Positions 7,845-16,279 of a stretch of DNA of 64,000 nt are shown in pieces. A model generated the notes under the pieces. The model saw nothing but the letters and a program-made list of their open reading frames with translations, ran no database searches and had not been told where the DNA came from. A program made the translations under genes and the position numbers. The number at the start of each line of letters is the position of its first letter. Within the stretch, counting starts at the first letter, position 1. The DNA comes from Stomatobaculum sp. F0698 (GTDB lineage Bacteria; Bacillota; Clostridia; Lachnospirales; Lachnospiraceae): NCBI RefSeq assembly GCF_030644385.1, contig NZ_CP130060.1, forward strand, positions 2,087,432-2,151,431, read 5' to 3'.

Positions 7845-9236
7845 TTACAGCTCGCAGTTTCCGACGGTGCGCGGGAAGGGCAGCACGTCACGGATGTTCT
7901 GAATGCCGGTCAGATACATGACGCAGCGCTCAAAGCCGAGACCGTAGCCCGCATGGCGGCTGCTGCCGTACTTGCGGAGGTCCAGATAGAAGCGGTAAGC
8001 TTCCTCATCCATGTTGAGTTCTTTCATGCGCGTGAGCAACTTCTCGTAGTCGTCCTCACGCTGGCTGCCGCCGATAATTTCGCCGATGCCCGGGACGAGG
8101 CAGTCCATCGCTGCGACTGTCTTGCCGTCGGGATTTAACTTCATATAGAAGGCTTTGATGTCCTTCGGGTAATCGGTGACGAAGAGCGGGCGCTTGAAAA
8201 CCTGCTCGGTCAGGAAACGCTCGTGCTCGGTCTGAAGATCCGTACCCCAGGACACCTTGTAGTCAAAGTTGTCGTTGTTCTTCATCAGAATCTCGACCGC
8301 CTCCGTGTAGCTGATGTGACCGAATTCGGAATTCAGCACGTGGTTCAGGCGCTCAAGAAGGCCGGTGTCGACAAAGCGGTTCAAGAATGCCATCTCTTCC
8401 GGTGCATGCTCCAAGACATAGCGGATGATGTACTTCAGCATATCCTCTGCGAGTGCCATTGCATCGTTCAAATCCGCAAAGGAAATTTCCGGCTCTATCA
8501 TCCAGAACTCGGCCGCGTGGCGGGTGGTGTTGGAGTTCTCGGCGCGGAAGGTCGGCCCGAAGGTATAAATATCACGGAAGGCCTGGGCAAAGGCTTCCCC
8601 GTTCAGCTGGCCGCTGACCGTGAGATTGGTCTCCTTGCCGAAGAAATCCTCGCGGTAGTCGACCAGGCCATCCGGGGTGCGCGGAATCTCATTCGGGTCC
8701 AGCGTGGTCACGCGGAACATTTCGCCCGCGCCTTCCGCATCACTCGAAGTGATGAGCGGCGTGTGGACATAGACAAAGTTTCTCTCCTGGAAGAAACTGT
8801 GGATGGCAAAAGCGATGACCGAGCGCACGCGGAACGCCGCCTGGAACAGATTCGTGCGGGGGCGCAGGTGCAAAATGGTGCGCAAAAATTCCGGCGAGTG
8901 GCGCTTCTTCTGAAGCGGATAATCCGGTGCGGAGTCGCCTTCCACCGAGATTTCCGTCGCCTGAATTTCGAAGGGCTGCTTTGCGTCCGGCGTCGCGACA
9001 AGGGTGCCGCGGATGATGAGCGCCGCACCGACATTGATTTTTCGAATCACCTGAAAGTTGGAGAGACTGTCGTGATAGACAATCTGCAGGGGCTCAAAAA
9101 AGCTGCCGTCGCTGACGGTCAAAAAGCCGAAGGACTTTGAGTCGCGATTCGAACGCACCCAGCCGCCCAAATCGATTTCCCGATTCAAATACGCCTCTCG
9201 ATTTTCCCATATTTGTTTGACTGTTGTGAGCTTCAT
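7845..9236 (-). CDS. asnS: Asparagine--tRNA ligase
   Basis: The enzyme charges tRNA-Asn with asparagine in the cytoplasm. The start at 9236 is preceded by GAGAGGAG and gives a 463-residue protein of the usual family length; an upstream in-frame start would add 16 unrelated residues. The N-terminal OB fold contains [12 protein letters not shown] (about 21-32). The class II motifs follow: motif 2 with [11 protein letters not shown], and motif 3 with [15 protein letters not shown] near the C-terminus. Residues typical of AsnRS rather than AspRS, such as the SNT after FRAEN, support the assignment. The gene stands alone, 30 nt downstream of nothing on its own strand and just before yhaO. No T-box leader was found upstream. 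Confidence 0.95.
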   Translation of the reverse strand: MKLTTVKQIWENREAYLNREIDLGGWVRSNRDSKSFGFLTVSDGSFFEPLQIVYHDSLSNFQVIRKINVGAALIIRGTLVATPDAKQPFEIQATEISVEGDSAPDYPLQKKRHSPEFLRTILHLRPRTNLFQAAFRVRSVIAFAIHSFFQERNFVYVHTPLITSSDAEGAGEMFRVTTLDPNEIPRTPDGLVDYREDFFGKETNLTVSGQLNGEAFAQAFRDIYTFGPTFRAENSNTTRHAAEFWMIEPEISFADLNDAMALAEDMLKYIIRYVLEHAPEEMAFLNRFVDTGLLERLNHVLNSEFGHISYTEAVEILMKNNDNFDYKVSWGTDLQTEHERFLTEQVFKRPLFVTDYPKDIKAFYMKLNPDGKTVAAMDCLVPGIGEIIGGSQREDDYEKLLTRMKELNMDEEAYRFYLDLRKYGSSRHAGYGLGFERCVMYLTGIQNIRDVLPFPRTVGNCEL

Positions 9237-9631
9237 TCGCTTACTCCTCTCAAAGATAATAACGAGGCAAACGGCTACCGCCAATACGCCTAGTTTATAA
9301 CTACTCTATTCTAACGCACTTTGTCGGAAAATAAAAGGCGGAGGCGGGGGAAATCCGCTAGGCTCGGGAAAAGGAGGCCGACGAAAGCCGGGGAAAAGCG
9401 CTGCGGTGCGGGGGCTTACAGGAGAGGACGAAGCCGAGCGAGAAGCTTTGCTTTCGTAAAAGAGGGCGTGCGGAAACGGCCGGGCGGGCCAAGCGGCGCC
9501 CCGCGCTTTTGTAAGACCTAACAAACAGTAAGGGTCGGGGAAATATGCCGAAGGATGGCAGAGACGGTCGGAAGCGGAAAGGCTCATTTCTGGATAGAAT
9601 CCTTAAAATTCTGATGAATTTTGGCTTGCTT
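9237..9631. other. Long non-coding stretch, purine-rich on the plus strand
   Basis: About 395 nt between the divergent asnS and glgC genes carry no recognised gene. From about 9325 to 9590 the plus strand is strikingly G/A-rich with few pyrimidine runs. This removes stop codons on the minus strand and makes spurious Ser/Pro/Arg-rich reading frames there. No conserved RNA-family core (RNase P, tmRNA, SRP or 6S) was recognised. A weak hairpin, GACC...GGTC, lies near 9516-9537. Confidence 0.4.
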
Positions 9632-9662
9632 TTGTACACGTTTTCGGAAATTATGATATACT
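9632..9662 (+). promoter_or_regulatory. Extended -10 promoter for glgC
   Basis: TGATATACT (9654-9662) is an extended -10 element (TGn plus TATACT). Upstream, TTGTAC (9632-9637) is a possible -35 at a long 19-nt spacing. Transcription would start near 9669 and produce a leader of about 150 nt before glgC. Confidence 0.5.
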
Positions 9663-9688
9663 GAAACTGGCAGCAGACTATCTATGGT

Positions 9689-9732
9689 GGCATAGCTGTC
9701 TGAAAACAGGGCTGTGCCTGCCCGCAGAGGCA
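9689..9732 (+). promoter_or_regulatory. Structured 5' leader of glgC with two competing hairpins
   Basis: GGCATAGC (9689-9696) pairs with GCTGTGCC (9711-9718) over 8 bp with one wobble. TGCCT (9715-9719) can instead pair with AGGCA (9728-9732). The two stems share bases 9715-9718 and cannot form together. The arrangement is compatible with a two-state regulatory leader, but no known riboswitch class was recognised and no terminator follows. Confidence 0.35.
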
Positions 9733-9818
9733 AGCGGACCGGTTTCAAAATTACATCATTGCCGTTTACATAATATAGGTTCATAAAGTAGAAATACACT
9801 TGACTGCGAGGTGAGAGC

Positions 9819-11093
9819 GTGATTAAAAAAGAAATGGTTGCCATGTTGCTGGCGGGTGGTCAGGGTAGCCGCTTAGGCGTCCTGACCCAGATGGTTGCAA
9901 AACCTGCGGTTTCATTCGGCGGAAAATATCGCATCATTGATTTCCCGCTGAGCAATTGTATCAATTCCGGTGTGGATACGGTGGGCGTATTGACCCAGTA
10001 CCAACCTCTCCGTCTCAATGCACATATCGGAATCGGTATCCCGTGGGATCTGGATCGCGCGGTCGGCGGCGTGACGCTGCTCGCGCCCTATGAGAGTGCA
10101 AAGGGCAGTGACTGGTATTCCGGCACGGCCAATGCAATCTACCAGAACATCGAGTACATCGACTCGTATCATCCGGATTACGTCCTGATTCTCTCCGGAG
10201 ACCACATCTACAAGATGGATTACGAGGTGATGCTCGATTTTCACAAGGCGAACCGCTCGGATTTAACGGTGGCGGTTATGCCCGTGCCAATCGAAGAAGC
10301 CAGCCGCTTTGGCGTCATGATCACGGACGAAACAAATCGGATTATTGATTTTGAGGAAAAGCCGAAGGAGCCCAAGAGCAATTTGGCGTCTATGGGCATC
10401 TATATTTTCTCCTGGCCGGTTTTGAAGGAAGCTCTGCTGCGACTTCGAGAGGTACCGGAGTTGGATTTTGGCAAGCACGTGATACCCTATTGCAGAGATA
10501 AGGGCAAGCGCATGTTTGCGTACGAATTTCACGGCTACTGGAAGGATGTGGGGACTCTCTCCTCTTACTGGGAAGCCAACATGGAGCTGGTGGATATTGT
10601 TCCGGAGTTCAACCTCTATGAGGAGTACTGGAGAATATTCACGAAGAGCGACTTTATTCCGCCGCAATACCTCGGTGAGCATGCGAAGATCGAGGCGAGT
10701 CTCATTGGCGAGGGCTGCGAGATTTACGGTGAAGTGCAACACTCCGTAATCGGCGCCGGTGTCGTGATTGAAGAAGGCGCAGTGGTCCGTGACTCTATCA
10801 TCATGCGCGAATCGGTGATTGGCGCAGGGGCAAAGATAACAAAGTCGATTTTGGCGGAACAAGTTGTTGTCGGCAAGAATAGCGAATTGGGGGTGGGAGA
10901 ATACCGGGAGAGCTGTTATGACCGGCGTGTCTACAACTCCGATCTCGTGACGGTCGGCGAGAAAACGGTGATCCCGAGTGACGTGAAAATCGGTAAGAAC
11001 ACGGCAATTTGGGGAGAGACCGTTGCGGCAGACTATCCGAACGGAATGCTGGAGAGCGGCGGCGCAATCATAAAGGCAGGTGGCTTAAAATGA
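9819..11093 (+). CDS. glgC: Glucose-1-phosphate adenylyltransferase
   Basis: The enzyme makes ADP-glucose from ATP and glucose-1-phosphate, the committed step of glycogen synthesis. The protein is 424 residues. The GTG start at 9819 fits GAGGTGA upstream and gives the family N-terminus before the nucleotide-binding loop [27 protein letters not shown] and [11 protein letters not shown] are the sugar-phosphate/nucleotide motifs, and the C-terminal 130 residues form the hexapeptide left-handed beta helix. The stop overlaps the start of glgD (ATGA), so the two are translationally coupled, as is usual in Firmicutes where GlgC and GlgD form a hetero-oligomer. A structured leader of about 150 nt precedes it. 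Confidence 0.95.
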   Translation: MIKKEMVAMLLAGGQGSRLGVLTQMVAKPAVSFGGKYRIIDFPLSNCINSGVDTVGVLTQYQPLRLNAHIGIGIPWDLDRAVGGVTLLAPYESAKGSDWYSGTANAIYQNIEYIDSYHPDYVLILSGDHIYKMDYEVMLDFHKANRSDLTVAVMPVPIEEASRFGVMITDETNRIIDFEEKPKEPKSNLASMGIYIFSWPVLKEALLRLREVPELDFGKHVIPYCRDKGKRMFAYEFHGYWKDVGTLSSYWEANMELVDIVPEFNLYEEYWRIFTKSDFIPPQYLGEHAKIEASLIGEGCEIYGEVQHSVIGAGVVIEEGAVVRDSIIMRESVIGAGAKITKSILAEQVVVGKNSELGVGEYRESCYDRRVYNSDLVTVGEKTVIPSDVKIGKNTAIWGETVAADYPNGMLESGGAIIKAGGLK

Positions 11094-12211
11094 GAGCAAT
11101 AGGAATCGTATTAGCGGGCGGAAATTCGAAGCGCATGAGGGAGTTGTCCAACAAAAGAGCCATCGCAGCGATGCCGATTGCAGGAAGCTACCGGAGTATT
11201 GATTTTGTATTGAGTAATATGTCGAATTCTCACATTCAGCGCGTAGCTGTCTTCACGCAGTACAACTCGCGCTCGCTGAATGAGCACCTCAGCTCCTCGA
11301 AATGGTGGGATTTCGGACGTAAGCAGGGCGGAATGTTTGTGTTCACGCCGACCATCACCGCGACTTCCAATGACTGGTATCGCGGCACGGCGGATGCCCT
11401 GTATCAGAACCTGCAGTTCCTGAAGAATTGCCACGAACCCTATGTGGTGATTGCCTCGGGCGACTGCGTGTACAAGTTGGATTACAACAAGGTGCTTGAG
11501 TATCACATCGAGAAGAAGGCAGACATCACTGTGGTCTGCAAAGAGGCATCGGCGCTGGAGGACATCACGAGATTCGGCGTTGTGGAGACGAACGGAGACA
11601 ATCGGATTACGCAATTTGATGAAAAGCCCATGGTTGCGGATTCCAGACTGATTTCCTGCGGTATTTACATTATCCGCAGAAGACAGTTGATTGAGTTCAT
11701 CGAGAGATGCGCGGCCGAGGATCGCTACGACTTTGTGCGTGACATCCTGGTTCGATATAAGAATTTGAAGCGCATCTATGCCTACAAAATGGATTCCTAT
11801 TGGAGTAATATCGCGAGCGTGGAGTCCTATTACAAGACAAATATGGACTTCCTGCGGCGGGATATCCGGGAGTACTTCTTCAGAAGCTATCCGGAGGTTT
11901 ACACCAAAGTTGACGATTTGCCGCCCGCAAAGTACAATCCGGGTGCGGAAGTTAAAAACTCGCTCGTTTCAAGCGGTTGCATCATCAACGGGCGCGTTGA
12001 GAATTCCGTATTGTTCCGGAAAGTGTTTGTCGGCCAGAATTGCGTGATTCGAAATTGCGTGATTTTGAACGACGTCTACATTGGAAATGACACAGTGATT
12101 GAAAATTGCATCGTAGAGAGTCGGGATACGCTCCGGGCAAATACGAGCCATATCGGAACACCGGAGGAGGTAAAAATCGTTATCGAAAAGAATGAGCGGT
12201 ATGTGATCTGA
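11090..12211 (+). CDS. glgD: GlgD, non-catalytic or regulatory subunit of ADP-glucose pyrophosphorylase
   Basis: The ATG at 11090 overlaps the glgC stop and gives 373 residues. It is a GlgC paralogue with a shorter and altered N-terminal loop ([16 protein letters not shown] in place of GGQGSRL), [11 protein letters not shown], and a C-terminal beta helix (about 280-365). In Firmicutes GlgD is known to raise GlgC activity in a heteromer while having little activity of its own. Neighbouring glycogen-related genes are limited to glgC and, 35 kb away, a GlgX-like protein; no glgA or glgB lies in this window. Confidence 0.9.
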   Translation: MRAIGIVLAGGNSKRMRELSNKRAIAAMPIAGSYRSIDFVLSNMSNSHIQRVAVFTQYNSRSLNEHLSSSKWWDFGRKQGGMFVFTPTITATSNDWYRGTADALYQNLQFLKNCHEPYVVIASGDCVYKLDYNKVLEYHIEKKADITVVCKEASALEDITRFGVVETNGDNRITQFDEKPMVADSRLISCGIYIIRRRQLIEFIERCAAEDRYDFVRDILVRYKNLKRIYAYKMDSYWSNIASVESYYKTNMDFLRRDIREYFFRSYPEVYTKVDDLPPAKYNPGAEVKNSLVSSGCIINGRVENSVLFRKVFVGQNCVIRNCVILNDVYIGNDTVIENCIVESRDTLRANTSHIGTPEEVKIVIEKNERYVI

Positions 12212-12283
12212 GTTCAGTGTCAGGGGAGCCCGGGTTGATCACCCTATCGCCATCCATATCCATGCTGTATCGGAGGAGGCGCT

Positions 12284-12583
12284 ATGCAGATTACAGATGT
12301 TCGTATCAGAAAGATTCAGAAAGCCGGATCTATGAAGGCAGTGGCATCCATCACACTAGACAACGAGTTTGTGATTCACGACATCAAGGTGATACAGGGA
12401 GATCGGGGCCTATTCATTGCAATGCCGAGCCGTCTTTCGCGGGACGGCGGATACAGGGACATTGCGCATCCCATCAATTCGACAACGCGTGACAGAATGC
12501 AGAGAAAAATTCTGGAGCAGTACGAGACGCTTCCGGAAGACATGGTGGAGAGCGTTGAGATAATGGGCAGCGGAGAGTTTTAA
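12284..12583 (+). CDS. spoVG: SpoVG, septation/RNA-binding regulator
   Basis: The protein is 99 residues, matching the family length, with a GGAGGAGG ribosome-binding site. The conserved core includes ITDVRIRKI at the start, FVIHDIKVI and the signature GLFIAMPSR followed by DIAHPIN. SpoVG is a site-specific DNA/RNA-binding protein that affects septum formation, capsule and virulence genes in Firmicutes. It lies 72 nt after glgD and 3 nt before an exonuclease gene, so it is probably co-transcribed with the latter. The role in this organism cannot be read from the sequence. Confidence 0.95.
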   Translation: MQITDVRIRKIQKAGSMKAVASITLDNEFVIHDIKVIQGDRGLFIAMPSRLSRDGGYRDIAHPINSTTRDRMQRKILEQYETLPEDMVESVEIMGSGEF

Positions 12584-12586
12584 TTC

Positions 12587-13582
12587 ATGGCAACAAGCTA
12601 CATCGTTTTTGACTTGGAATGGAATCAAAGTTATAGAGGGAAGGTCGGGAAGCTGCCTGACCTTCCCTTTGAGATTATAGAAGTGGGCGCAGTGAAGCTG
12701 AATGAGAACCTGGAGCCGGTCTCCGAGTTCTCTCGCTTCGTGCGCCCATTCGTCTATAAAACACTGGATTATCGCGTGCGTGCACTCACAAAGATTCAAG
12801 CGAAACAGCTTCGAAGCGAAGGGCAGGACTTTGCGACTGTCATGCGGGAGTTTTTCCGCTGGTGCGGCATGGAGAAAGAGGGGGAGGAGGTCGTGTTTTG
12901 CAGTTGGGGAGACACGGACCTTATGGAATTGCAGCGCAACCTGCAATTTTTCCGCGTGCGGAATCCGTTCCCCTATCCGCTCTTCTACTATGATGTGCAA
13001 AAGCTATACGGCAGGTGTTTTCCGGATGCGGAGAAGCGCGTCACGGCGCTTTCGAACGCGGTCGAAGCCCTGGGGCTCAAAGAACAGGGGGCCTTTCACC
13101 GGGCCATTGAGGATGCCCGCTATACGGCCGCGGTTCTGGCGGCGTTGCCTTTTGACAGCCTGAAGGTATACCGATCTCTCGACTACTACCGTTTGCCGGC
13201 AAATGAGGCGGAGGAGCTGTATCTTTGTTTTCCGGATTATGCGAAGTATGTCTCCCGGGTATTTCCGGACCGCGAGACTGCCATTCAGGATAAAACAGTC
13301 ACGGATATGCTCTGCTATCGCTGTAACCGCATGCTGAAAAAAAAGCTGCGCTGGTTTTCCGCAAACCAGCGCAACTATTATTGCCTTGCTCTTTGTCCGG
13401 AACACGGCTTTCTGCGCGGAAAGCTGCGTTTTCGAAAGACCGAAGGCACCAAGGTATATTGTATTAAGACAACCAAAATCGTAAATGCCGAGGCGACGGA
13501 GCGCCTCGGCAAGATGAAGCAGGTTCTCAGTGAAAAGCAGAGTCTGCAGAGACATCGGCAGCAGCTCCGCAAAAAAAGTTAA
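12587..13582 (+). CDS. DEDDh-type 3'-5' exonuclease with a Cys-rich C-terminal module
   Basis: The protein is 331 residues and begins 3 nt after spoVG. The exonuclease core occupies about residues 5-185: FDLEWN supplies the first Asp/Glu pair, SWGDTDLMEL the second Asp, and AFHRAIEDARYTA the His and final Asp of the DEDDh site. This resembles KapD/RNase T-like exonucleases. The last 100 residues contain CYRCNRML and, about 20 residues later, YYCLALCPEHG, four Cys arranged like a zinc ribbon, on a basic background ending in a Lys/Arg-rich tail. This suggests an added nucleic-acid-binding module. Its 3' end overlaps the convergent carboxypeptidase gene by 4 nt. The substrate is unknown. Confidence 0.75.
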   Translation: MATSYIVFDLEWNQSYRGKVGKLPDLPFEIIEVGAVKLNENLEPVSEFSRFVRPFVYKTLDYRVRALTKIQAKQLRSEGQDFATVMREFFRWCGMEKEGEEVVFCSWGDTDLMELQRNLQFFRVRNPFPYPLFYYDVQKLYGRCFPDAEKRVTALSNAVEALGLKEQGAFHRAIEDARYTAAVLAALPFDSLKVYRSLDYYRLPANEAEELYLCFPDYAKYVSRVFPDRETAIQDKTVTDMLCYRCNRMLKKKLRWFSANQRNYYCLALCPEHGFLRGKLRFRKTEGTKVYCIKTTKIVNAEATERLGKMKQVLSEKQSLQRHRQQLRKKS

Positions 13583-15057
13583 CGCCGTCTCGAGAAGAAA
13601 CGTGAGAAGAAGCCCTTTCTTCGACCGCGCCGCGAGAGGGAACTGTCTCCCAAATAGCGCTCCACCGAGGAGGGGCCGTTCGAAAGTTCCTTCGGCGCGT
13701 TGAAGGCCTCGCGCTCGGCGACACGATTCATGCTGCGCGAAAAGGCGAGTTCCGCCGCTCTCTGCCGCTTTCTGCGCCGATGCAGGAAGAACAGAAGAAG
13801 CAGGAAGATAAGGACGCCCGCGGCGATTGCCGCAATCAGTCTGCGCGGCAGGCTTGTGATGCGGTAGCGCAGTCTGCGCAGCGCCTTCGCATTGGAAGAG
13901 GTCGAAACCTGGTTGTTTGATTCCGGTGCCGCGGCACAGAGCCAAACCGAACCCACGGTGCGATCGCCGTAGAGATAGCGGATTTGGGCGACGGCATCTG
14001 CGGGGGCATCCGCCGGGAGCTCATAACTCAGGGTACTTGTGGTGTCCGAGAGCTGGGCCGTTCGCGGCAAGACGATGGTTTTGCCACCCGAGAGCGAAAG
14101 CAAGGTGTTGTGCCGTCCGACAAGGTCCAAATCCGTCTGCGGCTTTTCATAGCGATTGTCACTTCCCTCCGGGCTTACGGCTTTGAAATTGGAGAAGCCG
14201 AAGTCCAGGAGTTTTTTTGTGTCGCTGTAATGGGTCAGGTGACCGTTTAAGACAACGGTGATGAGGCGCAAATTGTCGCGCTCCGCACAGGTGACCAAGG
14301 TATTGCCGGCGGTCATGGTATAACCTGTCTTGCCGCCGATGATACCGGGATAATAGAGCCCCGAACTCTTCTTTAACATCTTGTGTCCGGCATAGATGGT
14401 AAAAGGCTCTGCGTTTGCGCTGTTCGGCGGAAGCTCATAGTAGGTGGTCGAGTCGAATTCCAAGAAAGTCGGATTCTTAAATGCTGCCATCGCAATCAGA
14501 GAATAATCATAGGCGGTGGTGTAGTGATTTTCGTCGTTCAGGCCCGAAGGATTGGTGAAGTGGGATTCCTTACAGCCGAGGGAAGCCGCTTTTTCGTTCA
14601 TGAGTGCGGCAAAGGCCTCTCTGCTCCCCGCGCAGTGTTCTGCGAGCGCATTGGCGACTTCGTTTGCGGAGCGAAGCAGGAGGGCGTAGAGGGCTTCGCG
14701 GACCGTAATCCGGTCGCCGACACCGTAGCCCGCACTTGTGGAACCGTTCTCGACATTGTGGACGGCATCATACGAAAAGGTGATGGTGTCGTCTAAATTG
14801 CAGCGCTCGATGACAATGAGCGCGGTCAGAATTTTGGTGATACTCGCGGGGTAATAGCGCTCGTGAATGTTTTTCCCATAGAGCACACAGCCGGAAGAGG
14901 CATCCACCAAGATACCGCCTTCCGCATCAATCAAAACATCCTGCGGCCAGGCCGGTGCGGCAAAACTCTCAAGCGTCGGGAGGGTGGAATAGAAAACGCA
15001 AAGTGCAAGAAGCAGCGCGACTGCGGTTTGTTTCGCGCGAACAAATAATCGATTCAA
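13579..15057 (-). CDS. D-alanyl-D-alanine carboxypeptidase (peptidase S11) with a C-terminal membrane anchor
   Basis: The enzyme trims the terminal D-Ala from peptidoglycan pentapeptides outside the cell. The protein is 492 residues. The TTG start at 15057 is supported by AGGAGG five bases upstream. A signal peptide covers about 1-33. The penicillin-binding motifs are SITK (about 72-75), SAN (about 130-132) and KTG (about 245-247), in correct order and spacing. The beta-rich PBP5-type domain follows, then a transmembrane helix at about 406-428 and a long Arg-rich cytoplasmic tail with Ser/Arg repeats. A C-terminal helix is common in clostridial DacF-type enzymes, but a basic tail of about 65 residues is longer than usual. 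Confidence 0.9.
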   Translation of the reverse strand: MNRLFVRAKQTAVALLLALCVFYSTLPTLESFAAPAWPQDVLIDAEGGILVDASSGCVLYGKNIHERYYPASITKILTALIVIERCNLDDTITFSYDAVHNVENGSTSAGYGVGDRITVREALYALLLRSANEVANALAEHCAGSREAFAALMNEKAASLGCKESHFTNPSGLNDENHYTTAYDYSLIAMAAFKNPTFLEFDSTTYYELPPNSANAEPFTIYAGHKMLKKSSGLYYPGIIGGKTGYTMTAGNTLVTCAERDNLRLITVVLNGHLTHYSDTKKLLDFGFSNFKAVSPEGSDNRYEKPQTDLDLVGRHNTLLSLSGGKTIVLPRTAQLSDTTSTLSYELPADAPADAVAQIRYLYGDRTVGSVWLCAAAPESNNQVSTSSNAKALRRLRYRITSLPRRLIAAIAAGVLIFLLLLFFLHRRRKRQRAAELAFSRSMNRVAEREAFNAPKELSNGPSSVERYLGDSSLSRRGRRKGFFSRFFSRRR

Positions 15058-15092
15058 TCAGACCTCCTCTCTGTTCGAAACAGGATGGTGGC

Positions 15093-15137
15093 AAAAAAGG
15101 AAAATGCCATCTCAGCGTTTGCGCGGGATGGCATTTT
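15093..15137 (-). terminator. Terminator after the SH3b protein gene
   Basis: On the minus strand AAAATGCCATC (15137-15127) pairs with GATGGCATTTT (15111-15101) over 11 bp, followed by a T-rich run (TTTTCCTTTTTT). It separates the SH3b gene from the downstream carboxypeptidase gene. Confidence 0.8.
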
Positions 15138-15154
15138 GAACATGCAAACTTGGC

Positions 15155-16144
15155 TCAGCGGGTGCTGCTCGTACTGCTTTTTGCGGAGCTGCTCTGCGCC
15201 TTTTGCGCGCTGGTTTCGTCTGCCGCGGTGGTTCCGGAGGCAGTGCTGCCGAGCGCGGGCTCGGTCTCTGCGGCATCGGTCTGCGAACTGCTTCTCGTCG
15301 CGGAGGCATTGCCGCGCTCAGCCGGATTCACTTCGGAAGCGGTCACGTACTGGGTTGCGACGTATGCCTGCGTGCCGTTATAGTTGATGATGGTCCACTG
15401 GTCGTTATAGGATCCGACATAATCGAGTACGGTTCCCGCGGGCAGCGTAGTGAGCAGCTTACCGCTCGTGGACGGGGTCTCACGTACGTTCAGGGAAGAA
15501 CTTGTGGTGTACACCGTAATCGCGGAAGGAGCGACCGCACTGGTCTCCGCCTCTGTCGTGAGCGCCGCTTCCGCACTGCTCTCGCTGCTCTCGACACTTG
15601 CGTTGACGGTTTGATCTGCCGCTTTGCGGTGGGAAGCAAAGCTGCGAACAAGGAAGATGAGGAGCAAGATGACGACGAGCGGAACTCCGATTTTTACATA
15701 GGGCGGCAGATTGTCCAGAGAGATACCGCCGGTGGCTCTTCTTCTGACCGGTCGCCTGGCGGCGGATCTGCGCCGCGCCGAGGACTGGTTTTCCAGCATC
15801 TGTCGATAGGCGTAGACGGCCTGACTCAACAGATCGTAGGATTCGCTCGCCAAGGCGGGATCGTTTTGTCCCTCGGACAGCGCGCGTTCACCGAGCATGG
15901 AAATCTTCAGAAAGCCCGCAAAGACTTCTTTGGAAATAACGCCTTCGCGGTAGAGATTATCGAGCATATCGGTGAGATCCCCGTCCGGGAGATTATTCCG
16001 TCTGCACAGACTCCGAACCAAAGTGTCGAGGGTCTTGCGTGAACATATCATTGCCTCCGCATAGTTGGCGTGAGAAAGCAGGCTCTCGGTGGTGCTGCGA
16101 CCTTCCTCTATGAGTTCTTGAATCGTTTTTCTCTCTGCTGCCAT
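15155..16144 (-). CDS. Single-pass membrane protein with extracytoplasmic SH3b domain
   Basis: The protein is 329 residues, starting after AGGAGG. The N-terminal 115 residues are helical and cytoplasmic (IQELIEEGRSTTESLL...ESYDLLSQAVYAYRQML), reminiscent of DUF4145-like helical domains. A basic linker (RRRSAARRPVRRR) precedes a transmembrane helix at about 153-173. Outside, a Ser/Ala/Thr/Glu-rich linker leads to one bacterial SH3 domain at about 205-265 (SLNVRETPSTSGK...LPAGTVLDYVG...YVATQYV), typically a cell-wall-binding module. The end is again low-complexity Ser/Thr/Ala. It stands next to a D,D-carboxypeptidase, consistent with a wall-related role. The function is unknown. Confidence 0.75.
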   Translation of the reverse strand: MAAERKTIQELIEEGRSTTESLLSHANYAEAMICSRKTLDTLVRSLCRRNNLPDGDLTDMLDNLYREGVISKEVFAGFLKISMLGERALSEGQNDPALASESYDLLSQAVYAYRQMLENQSSARRRSAARRPVRRRATGGISLDNLPPYVKIGVPLVVILLLIFLVRSFASHRKAADQTVNASVESSESSAEAALTTEAETSAVAPSAITVYTTSSSLNVRETPSTSGKLLTTLPAGTVLDYVGSYNDQWTIINYNGTQAYVATQYVTASEVNPAERGNASATRSSSQTDAAETEPALGSTASGTTAADETSAQKAQSSSAKSSTSSTR

Positions 16145-16172
16145 GACGGCCTCCTTTTATAGACTCTTTTAT

Positions 16173-16200
16173 ATTATACAGGAAAAACAAGAGCTTTGCA
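16173..16200 (-). promoter_or_regulatory. Promoter of the SH3b protein gene
   Basis: On the minus strand a perfect TATAAT (16178-16173) lies about 30 nt upstream of the ATG. The matching -35 region (TGCAAA at 16200-16195, spacing 16) is weak, so the call rests on the -10. Confidence 0.5.
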
Positions 16201-16279
16201 CCCTATTTGCGCGAGAGATGGTATGATAGAGAGCGAACAGGCTTTGTAAAAGCGTTTGCGAAAACAGAGGAGAATGAAG

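Noticed and set aside
8223..9140. 305-codon open frame on the plus strand inside asnS
   Set aside because: asnS on the opposite strand has all class II synthetase motifs; the shadow has no ribosome-binding site or recognisable domain.
9285..9600. Structural RNA (RNase P, tmRNA, SRP or 6S) in the purine-rich gap
   Set aside because: None of the conserved core sequences of these RNAs could be recognised, and no clear promoter-terminator pair brackets the block.
9306..9639. Two short minus-strand frames of about 93 codons in the asnS-glgC gap
   Set aside because: They overlap each other in different frames, have no ribosome-binding site, and their Ser/Pro/Arg-rich translations follow directly from the purine-rich complementary strand.
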